A DNA stretch of 64,000 nucleotides from Adenanthera pavonina. Its lineage: Eukaryota; Streptophyta; Magnoliopsida; Fabales; Fabaceae. The stretch is taken from contig JAIVEN010000014.1 of assembly GCA_026686845.1 (NCBI GenBank), forward strand, positions 30,092,001 to 30,156,000. Reading direction: 5' to 3'. A program made the translations under genes and the position numbers. This document shows positions 34,801 to 47,349 of this stretch, one piece after another (the first letter of the stretch is position 1; each line of letters begins with the position of its first letter). Below the pieces are notes generated by a model. The model was not told the origin of the DNA. It saw only the letters and a list, made by a program, of their open reading frames with translations, and made no database searches.

Positions 34801-37800
34801 AGGAAACAGTGAAAAAAATGGCCTAAAAGTGGTTTCTAGACCTGTTGGTGTTGCAGATGCATGGTGCACATGTGGTGTAGAGAGCTCCTTTGGCCCATGG
34901 CAATTGCTCTGACAACTAGGGATGGGCTGAACTAGACGTTCTGCTTCTTATAGAATTGTCACTTGCCTAATTCAGAGGCCAAGGGCACAAGTTCTAATGT
35001 GTACAGCACTGGATCTGAATTTCCAGCAGGTGTTTAATGAGTTTTGGGTAGGAAAAGGGCAGCAGAATGAGTGTTTGGAATTATAGCCTTTCTTTGAGAC
35101 TAATTGATGTCGGACCAGAAACAAACATAAAGGAAATGGTGGAAAGAAGAGGAGAAACAAAGGGTGGGAAGAGAAGAAAAGGAGGTAGATGTAGAAGAAA
35201 TAAGGGAATCCTAATAGGCCTAATAGCTTGTGAGGGCCTTATATAGAGCCCATAGGATAAATTAATCTAAAATGTAGATAATAGGGGAATTTAAATTTAA
35301 AACATAAGATAACTGGAAAATCCTATCAAAGAATTAAATAAAATTATGATAAACTATTAAAATAAAACAGAATAAGATGCATCAAATCTATTTCTAAGGT
35401 ATTTTTTTATGCTTAACATATGTCTTTAATGATTTCCCATCATTTTATCTGTAGTCTCTAGTTTGTTTTTCCTCTTCACCAAGTAATCCATTCAAGCAAT
35501 GCATGATAACTTCCCCTACCCTGTTGTTTATATATGTCACCTTCTCTTTAGGATCTATGTTTGATGCCAATATTCTAGAGTTTTGTTGTGATAGGTTGAA
35601 ATCGCTCAAGCTTATGAGAAAGGTGGAGCAGCATGTCTAAGTGTTTTGACCGATGAAAAGTATTTTAAGGTCAAATATCTATCTTCAATTTTTCTGACAA
35701 CTTTGTTCCTGTTGGTGCTAAGTGATATTTGATTGATTCCAAGGGTGCTTATGTTGAATGCAAGTGATAACTAACTTTGACTCATGGTTTTGGTTATACC
35801 TTTTCAGGGAAGCTTTGAAAATCTTGCATTGATAAGGAAGGCTGGAGTAAAGGTCTTTCTTATTTTCTTACTCTTTTATATTGGGTTTATACTAATATCT
35901 AACGTTTGGGAGTATCACATGCATCTAAGTTATAACTCTGCCAAAAAAAAAAATTGCAGTGCCCTTTGTTGTGCAAAGAATTCATTATAGATGGATGGCA
36001 GCTGTACTATGCTCGAACTAAAGGTGCTGATGCAGTCCTTCTAATTGCTGCTGTTTTGCCAGATCTTGACATCAAATACATGACCAAGATATGCAAGATA
36101 CTTGGACTGACTGCACTTGTTGAGGTAAAATTGTTTCTTCTACCTTTATTCTAAATTTTATGTTAGTCATGATGTTAAATATTAGTCGTTTTTTATCCTA
36201 CTAATATTGGATATTTAATTGAATTTATTCTTGAAGCTAGTTTTTGAGTTTTTTCATGTTTAGTACTCTGTTTGGACCTATTTATAAGGCTGGATTTTGA
36301 AGCAAATTTTGGTCCTTGCATCCGTTTTCTTGCTTCTTGTGGGTTGCTTCTTTTCTTTGCCACCGGCTTTTTCAGCTTCTTGATGGCCCATGCCTCTTTG
36401 CTTTTTGAGTCCTCTTGGGAAAGGCTGGTCTACTTGGGTAGCCCAATTCCAAAGCGTTGCTAAAGCACCCTTTTTGGGGGCTAGGCATGAAAGCTATCTA
36501 CGCGTAAATGGGAATAGCGATGCAGGCACAAGAGAAAGGGTAATTTACCTTTTGGGATGAATTCAGTCTTGCTGGGATATTTTCTAATGCACAGAAAAAT
36601 TGGCCAATTCCATTGACATACGTAGGTCTTTTCATGGCTTCGTTTGATAAAGCACTAAAACCTAAAACAAAAAGGAAGATTTTTTAAGTGGAGTGAGGGT
36701 CCTACAAAGAGGACGAACAAATTGGAATACCAAAATGATCTCAAATGGTAGGTAGAGGTACCGGGGACAGACTACCATCTGAGACTCAACAAGTGAGAAA
36801 ATTGCAAGCATCCATATTGTGATGGCTTTCACCTTTCCGTCACGCTTGTCAAAGGGTGAGTGCCTAACTTACTGTAAAGGAAGAGGAATGGCCCATGCTT
36901 TAGAATGGGCCTTTTAGGTGGTTTTCCTTTCCTCCCTTAGGGGTTGGCTTGGGTGAGATGCAACACTTTTTCCTAAAGGAGTTAGAGCGGTAGCTGGATT
37001 GATTCCTAACAGGAGAGCTTGTCTCTCACTGTGCAGAACAGTAACACATTGAATTGGACCGCTTTGCCCCGGGGCTTGACTGATCTTCCTTGCCCATTTC
37101 TATTCCAAAATCTAGACAAATCACCCGGAGGAGCCGAATCTCCATCTCTAGAACGGAAAGAAGGGAAAGCAATCCAATGCCAAAGCAAAATTGCTCCTGA
37201 TCTGATCAGTTGAAAGAAGATTGCTTATTCAAAAGAGTGGAGTTCGAGGTATTGACTCAAGGAATTTACCCTTCGTGGGTGAAAGTAATGGAATAGGCAA
37301 CAAAGCGCCTCACTCTTCGTCTACTTATCTTCCTCTAAGAGATTCAATGGGACTTGGTCTCGATGTCAACTAAAGAATTTATTGACTCTCCCTCTTGAAG
37401 TACTAATACAGTCTATTTCTTCACATCTTTGGTTGCCAGTCCCATAGGACAAGTTGAGAAAACACTGTCTTTTGGGTGTAACTTCCACAATCCCGGAAGA
37501 CTCAAATCATGTGGATTGGGTGTGAGTGGCTAACTTTTTATTGAAGTCAGTATAGGACAGGCTATTCAAAGGGGAGAGAAAGTTCCCAAGTTTATCCTTT
37601 GTTTCAAGAGGAGTAGGCATTCATTCTAGTCTTTTTTCACTCAAGCCTTTTCTTGGATTTAGGGGCTTTCATAAGGCTTGAGAGTCAGGCCTAGTGGCAA
37701 GCCTAATCTGCAATGGCATCGAAAAGGCAAGCAAGTCAAGTAACTGACTCATCAATTGATTTCCCACCCATGTGAGTTGAGGAAGTGGGAATAAATGCCT

Positions 37801-40800
37801 TTCCTTCATGCCTTTCGAGTCAAGCTCAGAATCCACGGAATTGATGTGCCAAATCATTTGCATGTGTTGAATCATCTTCTCTGCCTTCACCATTGTGAGG
37901 TGGCAATCTTGATTGTTTGAATTCAAAGAAATGCTAGAAGTACCGCAATATCCTTGATCTACCACAATGGGGTATTCTCTTGCCCATTGGAAGTAGGTAT
38001 TGGGAGTTTCAAGGCTGAGTAGCAGCCATTAGACAAAAACCTTCTTAAAGCATCACTGCGTACGGCCTTTTGCCCTTATATATATATATTTCTAAATTTT
38101 AGATTCAATCTGGGATTGTTGGCTTTGGCATGGATGGATGAATTGCTTATAGTAAGGTAGAAGCGATGCGGGATGAGATAAATCTTCTCTCTTTTTTTTA
38201 AGCTTGAAAGCCGAATATCTTTTTTCTCTCCTGCATAAGTAAAGAGGAACGAAGTAGCTTGAAAGAGGGGCATCTATCTCTATTGATCAAGCTGAAGGAG
38301 ATAGAGGATCCACTGAAATTTCTTTCCTCTCCCACTTCTCTAGCTTGAGAATACTTCCTTTTATTGGCAATATATTTGTGGACACAATGCTAGTTCCAGC
38401 TATCTTTTGGATAGAAGCGCAATACTCGAATTCAAGGCAGATAGGTAAGGGTAGGTAGTTTAGGCAAGCATTTAGTTCAGTGATCTATGGACAAAAGAGG
38501 GAACTCTCCTCATTCTGAGTTGCCATGAGGCATAAGAGCAAAAGCATGGCTGATGTTGGAAAGGAGTACTCATTCGACATTATGAAAAAGGATGAGATCT
38601 TTGACTGATTGTTGAAGGATGAGCTGTTAAAGCTTGAAGATAAAGATGGCCATGTCCTTTCATCGGAAGTACAACAACAACAACAACATTAGCCTTATCT
38701 CACTATGTGGGGTTGGCTACATGGATCATACGATGCTAATGGGCTCTATCAAACGCCATCTCCTCAGATAAATCATTTCTTAAAAGGTCATTCCTTATAA
38801 CTTCTTTTAGTATCCTTTTTGGTCTTCCTCTACGTCTTTTAATTGGGCTTCAGGCCATTTGATAAACTCTCTTCACTGGCTCCCCTTGCCCTCTTCTTTA
38901 TACATGCCCAAACCATTTTAAACGATTTTTCACCATTTTCTCCTCGATAGGTGTTACTCCAACTTTCCTTCGTATACAATCATTTCATATCTTATCCAAT
39001 TTTATATGACCACACATTCATCTCAATATTCTCATATCTGCTACTTTCATCTTATGCTCTTGTTGTACTTTCAAAGCCGTATATTCACTACCATATAGTA
39101 TTGTTGACCTTATAGCTATTCTGTAAAATTTTCCTTTAAGCTTAGTAGGTAGCTTGCGGTCACAAATAACTCCTGTTGCTTTCCTTCACTTTAACCACCC
39201 GGCTTGTATCCCATGCATAACATCTACATCAATTTCACCATTATTTTGTAAAATCGACCCCAAATATCTAAACTTTGACACTTCAGAGATGATTTGCTCT
39301 CCAATTTTTACCTCTGAATCATTTCTAATTGGCCTCTTATTAAATTTGTAATGCATATATTTTGTCTTGCTTCTACTCAGACGGAAACCTTTTAATTTCA
39401 AAGTATGTCTTCATAATTCAAGTTTAGAGTTGATATCTTCTCTTGAGTCCTCAATTAAAATTATATCATCCGCGAAGAGCATACACTTTGGAATTTTTTC
39501 CTGTATATGTTCTGTAAAAACATTCAAAACCAGATCAAACAGGTATGGACTCAATGAAGATCTTTGATATAAGCCTGTTGTTATTAGGAAGTCTTTTGTC
39601 ACACCTCCAGGGGTTCTCACACTTGTTGTTGCCCCCTCATACATATCCTTTATGTCTCGAATAGAAGCCACATGGACACCTTTCTTCTCCATTGCTTTCC
39701 ACAATACATCTCTTAATACTCTATCATATTCTAAATCAATGAAAACCATATGCAAGTCTCTCTCTTTACTTCAATATCTTTCAATCAAACCCCTTAATAA
39801 ATAAATAGTCTCTGTTATAGACCGTCCTGGCATAAATTCAAATTGGTTTTCCGAAATACGAGACTTTTTTTCTGAGTCTATGCTCAATCACTCTTTCCTA
39901 AAAGTTTCATGGTGTGACTCATGAGTTTTATCCCTCGATAATTTGCACAATTCTGAATATCCTCCTTGTTCTTGTATATGGGCACTAGAGTGCTCTTTTT
40001 CCACTCCTCTGGCATTTTCTTGGACCTTAAAATCTCGTTAAATAACTTAATGAGCCACTAAACCCCCTTCTCTCCTATGCACTTTCAAACTTCGATAAGA
40101 ATACCATTGGGACCAATGGCTTTACCATTATTTATTCTCGTAAAAGTTTCTTTTACCTCTCCAACTTGAATCCTACGACAGAAATTCAAATTGAGATCAT
40201 CTTCATGGGTTGTTAATCCTTTAGTATCAATAGTCATATCCAATCTATTATTGAAAAGCTTATAAAAGTACCTCTCTCATCTTTCTTTGATATCATCATC
40301 AACAACAACAACAACAATAGTCTTATCCCACTATGTGGGGTCGGCTATATGGATCAAATGACGCCAATGAACATGAGATTCGACAAATTTTTACGTTGGC
40401 TGCCGAGGGCCTAACTTCTTTGATATCATCATCTGCAACTAAAATTTTTCCTTCTTCATCCTTAATATTTCTTACTTGATCCAAATCTCTTGACTTTCTT
40501 TCCTTTCTCTTGGCAATTTTGTAAATCTTACGTTCACCATTCTTCGTTCCTAAATTCTTGTAGAATTCCTTAAAAGTTTTAGATCTAGCCTTGCTCATTG
40601 CTTTCTTAGTCTCTTTTTTAGCCAACTAATATCATTTGACCTTCTCCTGCACACTTTCATTCCACCACCAAGATTCTTTATCCTTAGGTCCAAAATTTTT
40701 GGATTCACCCAATACTACTTTAGCGGTATTCCTGATCCTTTTAGCCATCTCATCCCACAAGATGTTAGCACTTTCTTGCAAGTCCCAATTACCTTCCTCC

Positions 40801-43800
40801 ATAACTTTTCTCGTAAAGGTCACTTGTTTCTCACCTTTTAGTTGCCATAACTTAATCCTAGGATTTAAAGCTTTTCGACTTTTCAGTTTACGGTTTTTAA
40901 CTAACACATCAAGGACCAAGACCATATGTTGTGAAGTTAAACTTTCACCAGGGATTACTTTATAGTCTGTACAAGTTGTTCTATCTGAGTTCCTTACAAA
41001 AAAGAAGTCAATTTGCAACCTTTGGACTCCACTCTTACATGTAATTAAATGCTCCTCCTACTTCTTGAAATAAGTGTTTACAATCGTGAGGTTGTAAGCC
41101 ATTGAAAAATTAAGAATGGAATGTCCCTCCTCATTTACTTTTCCAAAGCCATACCCGCCGTGAGCTCCCATATATTGCCTTGTCTCTTTTCCCACATGAC
41201 CATTAAGGTCCCCCCTAGAGGATCTTTTCCTCTTATGGGATATCTTGAACCAAGCCTTCCAAATTTTCCCAAAACTTTTCCTTAATATGTGCGTCCGACC
41301 CTACTTGAGGTGCATAAGCACTAATAACATTGAGTGTATCATGTCCAATAGTCAATTTTAAGGATAAGATCTTATCTCCAATCCTTCTGACTCCTACCAT
41401 ATTCTTTTTTCAATTTTTGTCCACAATAATACCAACTCCATTCCTTGCTCTAACCTTCCTTACGTACCAAAGTTTATAACCAGTAGTATCTAACTCCTTA
41501 GACTTTTCTCCCACCCATTTAGTTTCTTGAAGACATAAGATGTTAATTCTTCTTCGAATCATAGCATCCACCACCTTCATAGATTTATCTGTTAACGTAT
41601 CAATATTCCAAGAACCATATCTAATCTTACTTGTCTGGGCTAACTTCTTTACCGACATTCGTCCAGCATGATGTGGGAACCTTTATTCGTTTAACACGAC
41701 ACTCGGGCGCTGATGTAGCGGCTCTAGCTCATTTGACACTGCATTCGAACCATACAGCGCGTTACTTCTGAGCAACGACCTAGCATTAGCACATATACGT
41801 CTTTGATCCATGTCATAAGATTGGTTAGATTTTTATGTTGGTTGTTGAGGACCTAACACAACCCTCCTCCTTTACTCGGGCTTGGGATCAGCTATGACAT
41901 TACATGGGCGGAGTTCCTTTCATCGGAAGTAATGGGAAAGAAATACTGCAAGTGGCACAATTCTTGGAGCCACACCACTAACAATTGTGTAGTATTTTGG
42001 AACCATCTGCAAAAGGAAATATCAAATGGCCACCTTACTGACAAGAGTTCCTGGAAAAGAACGAAGCCCCTATTTAGGTGGATGAATAGGATAAAAAACA
42101 ATTGGATAAAGTGTTTTAAAAGTTCAATGAAGCATTAATGAATCTTTTTCCCAATTAATCTTTACATAATTACTCGTTGACTTTTAAAAGTTTAATGAAT
42201 TATTAATGTAAGGGTAAATTTGGAACGTTAAGTAAATATTTGAAAAATTTAATAGTGTCAACTAATTTTAACTAGTTTCCTTAATCTGTGTTAAGTTAGT
42301 TAAAATCTTTTTATAAATGGAACCGGAGGGAGTATGTGCTTATTCTTGAAGTTGATAATTTAAGTTTTTCCTGATGTGACCATGGACAATGAGCTTCTTC
42401 AGTATAAAAATTCTATGCTTGAAACTAAATACAGGAGTAAATTGGATTTACAGCCAAGAATCTAATGTTAAATAAAAACACATTTATTTATAGGAATTCT
42501 AATCAAAATGATATCTATATTAAATGAAATTATAAAATTCTTTATGATTTCAAATTCAAATTCAAATTTGATCTTCATGCAAAAGGTGAGTAGGCCTTGA
42601 CTAGGTTCAAGTTTGAACTAAACCTGAACCAGAGGAGTTGTAATAGGAATCTTGCATAGATTTGATTTATTTTTATTGTTGTTGTTGTTTTAATATTATT
42701 TTAATTTAATTATTTTAATATTTAATCTGTGCAGTGCTTCATTTCTTCTATTATCATAATGAGAACGTCTATAATATAATTTTATGTAGATAAATCAATG
42801 TGATAAAAGTGATTCTTGTATTTCGACCCTTTTATGCTCTTTTAACCCTAGGTGCACGATGGGAGGGAATTTGATCGTGTTCTTGGAATAGAGGGAATTG
42901 AGCTTATTGGCATCAATAACCGTAATCTTGGTACCCCTTCTCTCTGTGATCTCATGATAGAGATTTTTTCTCTTGCTTCCCATATAAGATGAAAAATAAA
43001 AAATAAAAAATATGTAATCAGCTTGCCCTTGGGACCTCAAATCCTTTTGATTTTTGACATGATTACCTGATAGCAAGGCATCTGACTTTATTTATTTATT
43101 TTTTTGGGTCTATATATTTTCTTTTCATTTCCATAAATGTCTTTTTTTTCCTTTTTCCATCTGTCTTTTATTTGTTCTACTTGACAAGATTATTACCAAG
43201 GCTCCCTTTTTTTTATTGTAGTATTTTTTAGATCTTATATAAAGTGTATTAAAGCAATTATTTTTTCTCAATTTCTAATGGTTTTCTTTGTACTTGTTCC
43301 TCCCATCTCTCTCTCTCTCTCTGCCTCTCTCCACGTTTCTGTACATGTGTTTCTCTGGGCAATGGGGATTGCAAGATATTAGTTTTATGACACCTGAAAG
43401 TATATGTTTTAGGTTCAAACTTCGAATTATGTTCTTATTTGTCTGGATTTTTCTTTGGCCAATCATTTATATCTGGATCTTTAAACATAGTTCATGACTG
43501 AAAATTTGTTGCTTTTCCTTTTGTTTTATTTTTGGGGACCTGTAGAAACTTTTGATGTAGATATAAGCATAACAAAGAAGCTTCTCGAAGGAGAGCGAAG
43601 CCAAATTATCCATGAGAAAGACATAATTGTAAGTTGCCTTTTTAATTAATTTTAATTTTTCAAATAAATGTAAGCTTAATTGCAGGTATACTGATAATGA
43701 TGATCGTATTACCTATATGGTTTGTCTAGATTGTTGGGGAATCTGGTCTCTTCACTCCCAACGATATAGCTTACGTACAAGATGCTGGTGTTAAAGCTGT

Positions 43801-44601
43801 AAGTATTGGGAATTGTGTGTTGAGAGAAACTATGGTCACATTGTTAAGGTCACAAGATGTCACAATTTGCATTCTTAAAATGCTACATCACGCAATTGGT
43901 GCAGAAATGGAGTTGTGACTTCTCGTGGCTCCTAAGTTTCATCACAATCGGGATTCCCTATGTTCACAAAAGTGAATGCATATAGTGCATTCAAAGAGAA
44001 ATAAAAAGAATAACGGGCAAAAAATAGGATGTGGGCCAGATACACAAGTAATTTCTCCTGTGTCTCTGTTTTCTCTCCGAATGCATGAATGCATAGATGT
44101 GGGTATTCAATTTGGTTTCATCACTAGCATCAATTTATCTTTTCCCAACTGGATAATCCTACTAGAGACAGACAATTTGGTTTCATCACTAAGAACCCTA
44201 AAGACAATCCAAAAAGAAGACTAAACCAGGGTTGGCTGCATAAAATGTGACACAGCAAAGTGTGTTTGGCTCCAATGGTCAAAATTTGGGCAACCAAATT
44301 TTTAGCAGTAGAAAATTTGAAGTCCTAACAAGAAAAAGAGGAAGTGTAATTGGTACAAAATTTAGCGAGTCTATCCACATACTACCACATTCTCAAAAAA
44401 ATTGTCCCTTGTTGGGCCCCTTGCTGACATACATGAACAATTTGCCTTTGGAATTACACCCTTGGTGAAAAAAAAATTGAAATTACACTTTTTTCCCCTT
44501 CTTTCCAGGTTTTGGTTGGAGAGTCTATAGTAAAACAAAGTGATCCGAAGAAGGGAATCAGCAATCTTTTTGGCAAAGATATCTCATCGAATCAACATTA
44601 G
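31834..44601 (+). CDS. IGPS: Indole-3-glycerol-phosphate synthase, chloroplastic (10 exons)
   Basis: Converts carboxyphenylamino-deoxyribulose phosphate to indole-3-glycerol phosphate in tryptophan (and indolic compound) synthesis, in the plastid (EC 4.1.1.48). Exons: 31834-31971, 32463-32723, 32832-33008, 35595-35669, 35808-35852, 35960-36124, 42852-42930, 43546-43628, 43730-43798, 44509-44601. All junctions are GT-AG and the sum is 394 codons plus TAG. Residues 1-46 are a Ser/Leu-rich transit peptide ending SIRAQ. Barrel motifs: AEVKKASPSRG (E175, K177), LLCKEF (K238), VEVHD (E287), GINNRNL (N309), VGESGLF (E345, S346) and VLVGESIVK (365-373). The length fits plant enzymes. An in-frame ATG at 31774 would add 20 residues; I prefer 31834 because plant homologues start with a similar short MES/MEG peptide. 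No lesion is visible. Introns 3 and 6 are swollen by repeats. Confidence 0.95.
34240..35450. repeat. Pair of decayed repeats in synthase intron 3
   Basis: 34240-34500 and 35150-35450 share words in the same order (AGAAGAAAT, AAAATCCTA, CATCAAATC, ATTTCCCATCATTT), so they look like two diverged copies of one sequence about 900 bp apart, perhaps LTRs of an old element. The sequence between has no recognised coding content. A strong C/G palindrome-like tract (CCCGCCCCCTGGGGGGGGGG) lies at 34194-34213. Confidence 0.35.
36260..38530. other. Probable mitochondrial DNA insertion in intron 6
   Basis: About 2.3 kb that is clearly less AT-rich than the surrounding intron and has the purine-tract style of angiosperm mitochondrial intergenic DNA (many GAAAG, AAGGG, CTTTCC words), without long poly(T) runs. 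No mitochondrial gene, rRNA or tRNA is recognised. The boundaries are only where the composition changes. The alternative is non-coding retrotransposon DNA, since a gag remnant follows directly. Confidence 0.4.
39186..40625 (-). pseudogene. LINE reverse transcriptase domain, broken
   Basis: The open segment 40323-40625 is the basic linker before RT. The RT core is in 39411-39755: VFIDLEYDRV (first catalytic Asp; one residue seems lost), SLSPYLFDLVLN, and the FADD box (LFADDIILIE). The thumb region FRYLGSIL is at 39186-39401. Several stops and frame breaks occur between segments, and the 115-bp insertion at 40301 also interrupts it. Confidence 0.78.
40301..40415 (-). mobile_element. 115-bp internally deleted RTE copy nested in the LINE
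   Basis: Flanked by an 18-bp duplication TTCTTTGATATCATCATC (40283-40300 and 40416-40433). One half matches the host LINE's 3' end ((CAA)n, ACTATGTGGGGT, GGCTATATGGATCA). The other half (TTTTTACGTTGGCTGCCGAG and following) matches the LINE's 5' end near 41830-41860. So it is a LINE reduced to its two ends. Confidence 0.8.
41018..41658 (-). pseudogene. LINE apurinic-type endonuclease domain, broken
   Basis: Starts near 41658 (SVKKLAQTSKIRYGSWNIDT). The catalytic stretch LCLQETKWVGE carries the Glu of AP endonucleases, and GVGIIVDK follows. The frame breaks at 41410. The end of the domain (SQHMVLVLDV, about 40920) lies in the next open segment. This domain nicks the target in LINE integration. 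Confidence 0.75.
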
Positions 44602-46779
44602 AAATCTGAGGATCGTTATTGGCCCTTGAGATTACAGATTTTGGTAGGGTCTTTTATTTTGTATTTTCGGATCTCATTACCTGCAAGTTTGTATAAAAAA
44701 ATGACTAGTATGTCTACCCATGTGTCATGATGATATACTTATCAATTTAAATTCATAATTAAGTTATTATGCAAATATTTGTACATTTTGCTGTGACATA
44801 TTTTCGGGTCTCATTGCATTTTCAAAATATGTTGACATAGGACCTGATTCAGCTACAGTGTCTAGGGCCTAGCAGAGAGAGGCTTTTCTTTTCTTTTGTT
44901 TTTTTGGTAGTATTCCATCCAGCTATTGAACATAAGAGTTATTTATTTATTTTGTTGAACATAGACGTTTTGTGCTGTAACATAGGGAGATTCTCTAACT
45001 TGAGCGGCAACTCTACCTCCTTTTAAACATTTTTAGTCATTTGATTCATCAAATAAGTCGTATGATGCATTTTGGGTCGTTTTTGGTGAATAAAATGGTA
45101 CGAAGATAAACATTTTCAACACTAAGGATTAATATTTAACTACAAATAGTTTTTAATTGTGAGGATCAATACTTTGAAAAAGAAATTTTAAGTTTTAAAG
45201 AAAGTGACACTCTAAAAGTTGTAATTTGTGGGGGATGACAATAAGTTGTAATCGTGAGGATAAGAAATAGGGAAAATTATACTAAAAGACCAAAAGGAGA
45301 CAATTTATTTTAAATGGCTTTAAAAAGTTAAAATTATTTAGAAAGACTAAATATTAAAATTTAATTTTAAAAATATCAAAATGCCCTTGTACAATAAAAT
45401 ATCTGACAAAACATTACTGCGCATTCTCCTCTCCTTTGTTCTGCCTGTGCATACCATTAGTCGTTAGTCATTATCAAAAGAAAGAGATATGTAGTTCTCA
45501 TTAGTTATTATCATCATCTCAAACTTGAAAAGATAGACCATCCTTTCCATAGAACTCAACTAACCTCGAATCATGGTTCTAGAAAGCTGCAGAGAGTACA
45601 CACAGACACTCACTTGAAACTTCAAAGCCATGTCTCACTGACAGCATCCATTATTAATTGTAGATTTCTTTTTTTTTTTTGTTTTTTGCCTTAGCAACAT
45701 TTAAGGTGAGATTCAATGTTAATAATACTAATCATTAGAATCATTGGAACTGATGAGTTACATATTCAAAAGTTTAATGGTTTGACTAGAGTTTGATAGA
45801 TTATAATTAAATTAATATATTTTAAATATTATATACTTAACATATAAAAATTAACCATCTAAAGTAAAAAAAAAAGAAAGATTTAATTTCAACAAAAAAT
45901 AATATCTTTTTTTAAGATAGAAAGATGATGTCTAAGAAAATATAACTACAAATAATTAAGTTTTCATTGAAATCCATAATCATATAAAATTATAAATAGC
46001 TTACTTTCCTTTTATAATGAAGATTGAATGTTGTATAATTTTAACTTTATATAAATTATTTTAAATAAGTAAATCAAAATTACTAAAAAAGAAACTATAA
46101 AAACTTAAAATAAAAAGGGCATGAATAATCTAATTAAAAGATAATATATATATATATATTTTGGAATAGCATTTGCATTTGAGGCATAGCTTTATTTTTG
46201 CTTGTTTCCTATGCTTGGAACGTCAAATTGGCAAGCTATGGTCTTTCAAAGCTACTTTTTCAAGGTTATGCGCCAAGCGCAGCTTTACAGCACAAGATTG
46301 AAAAATGTGAAAGTTTAAAATAATATGGGAAAAGACAGTTTAGGTTGCAAAAGTAAAAATATTTTCCAGTTAGAATCTACTTTAAAAATTTTTAAGTATA
46401 TAAATTAAATTTTTAGATGAGACAAATTAAAATTTTAGTTTAAAATTATTTTTTTATTACAGAGGCACCTGAAGTTTATTTTCCCAAATAATATCTCTTT
46501 CCAAGATTTCTGAATACCTGCTGCGTTTTCTACTGTTTCGTTTTGAGAAAGAAACTTTGTTTTCTCCTTCTTCATCTATCCTTGGCACCAGCTTTCAACC
46601 TTGCTCCCACGGTCTCCATCTGCGCCTCACTTGATGAAGATTAGAGCCATCTTTTCGCTGTCCAAGTCTCTCAAGAAAGAATTTCCTCCTCTCTTTCAGT
46701 TTTGTTCTTTCATTTTCTTCGATCTTCCATATTATGTTTTTCTCTTGATCTTTCATAATTTTTGGTCAGTATTACTTTT
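44602..46779. other. Downstream of the synthase gene, intergenic
   Basis: 3' UTR and AT-rich spacer. No gene is recognised. 46490-46700 is CT-rich and looks like a plant 5' leader or gene fragment, but I could not connect it to a coding region. Confidence 0.4.
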
Positions 46780-47139
46780 AGGGCCTGTTTAATAGTATTT
46801 TCTATTTTATTATTCTTAAAATGATTTTAAAAAACTATTTTTCAGAACAAGTATTCAAAATAACAACATAAAAAAATTGTTTAAATAATTATTATCAAAA
46901 TTATAACTAATAAGTGTTAAATAAATTATTCAAAATTTTTAACTTTACTACTAATAAGGTGGGTATTTTTCATATTTTCTTATGTTTTTTCAGAATAAAA
47001 ATTAAAGATATTTTTTTTCTTTTATTTTTCTGTTTTCCATAACAATTTATAAAAAACAAGTTTATTAAACAAGTTTTTTTAGTTTTTCTGTTTTAAAAAA
47101 CAACAAAAGTATTCTGAAAACATAAATCATACATGCCCT
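46780..47139. mobile_element. Possible MITE (about 360 bp)
   Basis: Ends AGGGCCTGTTTAATAGTATT and a right end whose complement begins AGGGCATGTATGATTTATG, forming imperfect inverted repeats of about 20 bp and more. The interior is AT-rich and non-coding. No clean target duplication is seen. Confidence 0.5.
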
Positions 47140-47349
47140 TATTCTTTCTTCTTCTTTAATTTTTGTTTTCCCTATTTTCTTCTTTTATCTTTTTTAGTGT
47201 TCTCCCTTCATTTTCTGGTTGTTTGATTCTGTTTTTTCTTCAACCGGTTAAACCAGTCAATGTAATGGTTTTGCCCAGTTAAAATGGCTTTTCATCTCCC
47301 AGTTGGCTTTGTTCAAAATTGAACTAGATAACTGGTCAGTTTGGTCTAA

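Larger units (their letters stand above)
38672..41914 (-). mobile_element. RTE-clade LINE, full length (3243 bp)
   Basis: 17-bp target duplication TCCTTTCATCGGAAGTA at 38655-38671 and 41915-41931. The 3' end (left) is a short (GTT)n tail on the minus strand next to a conserved TATGTGGGG-type terminus seen in plant RTE LINEs. Minus-strand order: endonuclease, linker, reverse transcriptase. The near-perfect duplication suggests a fairly recent insertion, while the coding region has several breaks. Confidence 0.88.
38531..42082 (+). pseudogene. Retrotransposon gag remnant, split by the RTE LINE
   Basis: Two coding pieces, 38531-38671 and 41915-42082, read in one frame when the LINE and one target copy are skipped. 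The first has KEYSFDIMKKDEIFD, a stop, then LLKDELLKLEDKDG. The second has a zinc-binding CKWHNSWSHTTNNC stretch and an acidic/basic tail, typical of one class of plant retroelement gag (gypsy-like). One stop (TGA) lies near 38609. It is a fragment only. Confidence 0.6.

Noticed and set aside
43306..43323. CT microsatellite
   Set aside because: Ordinary short repeat in intron 7; no sign of function.
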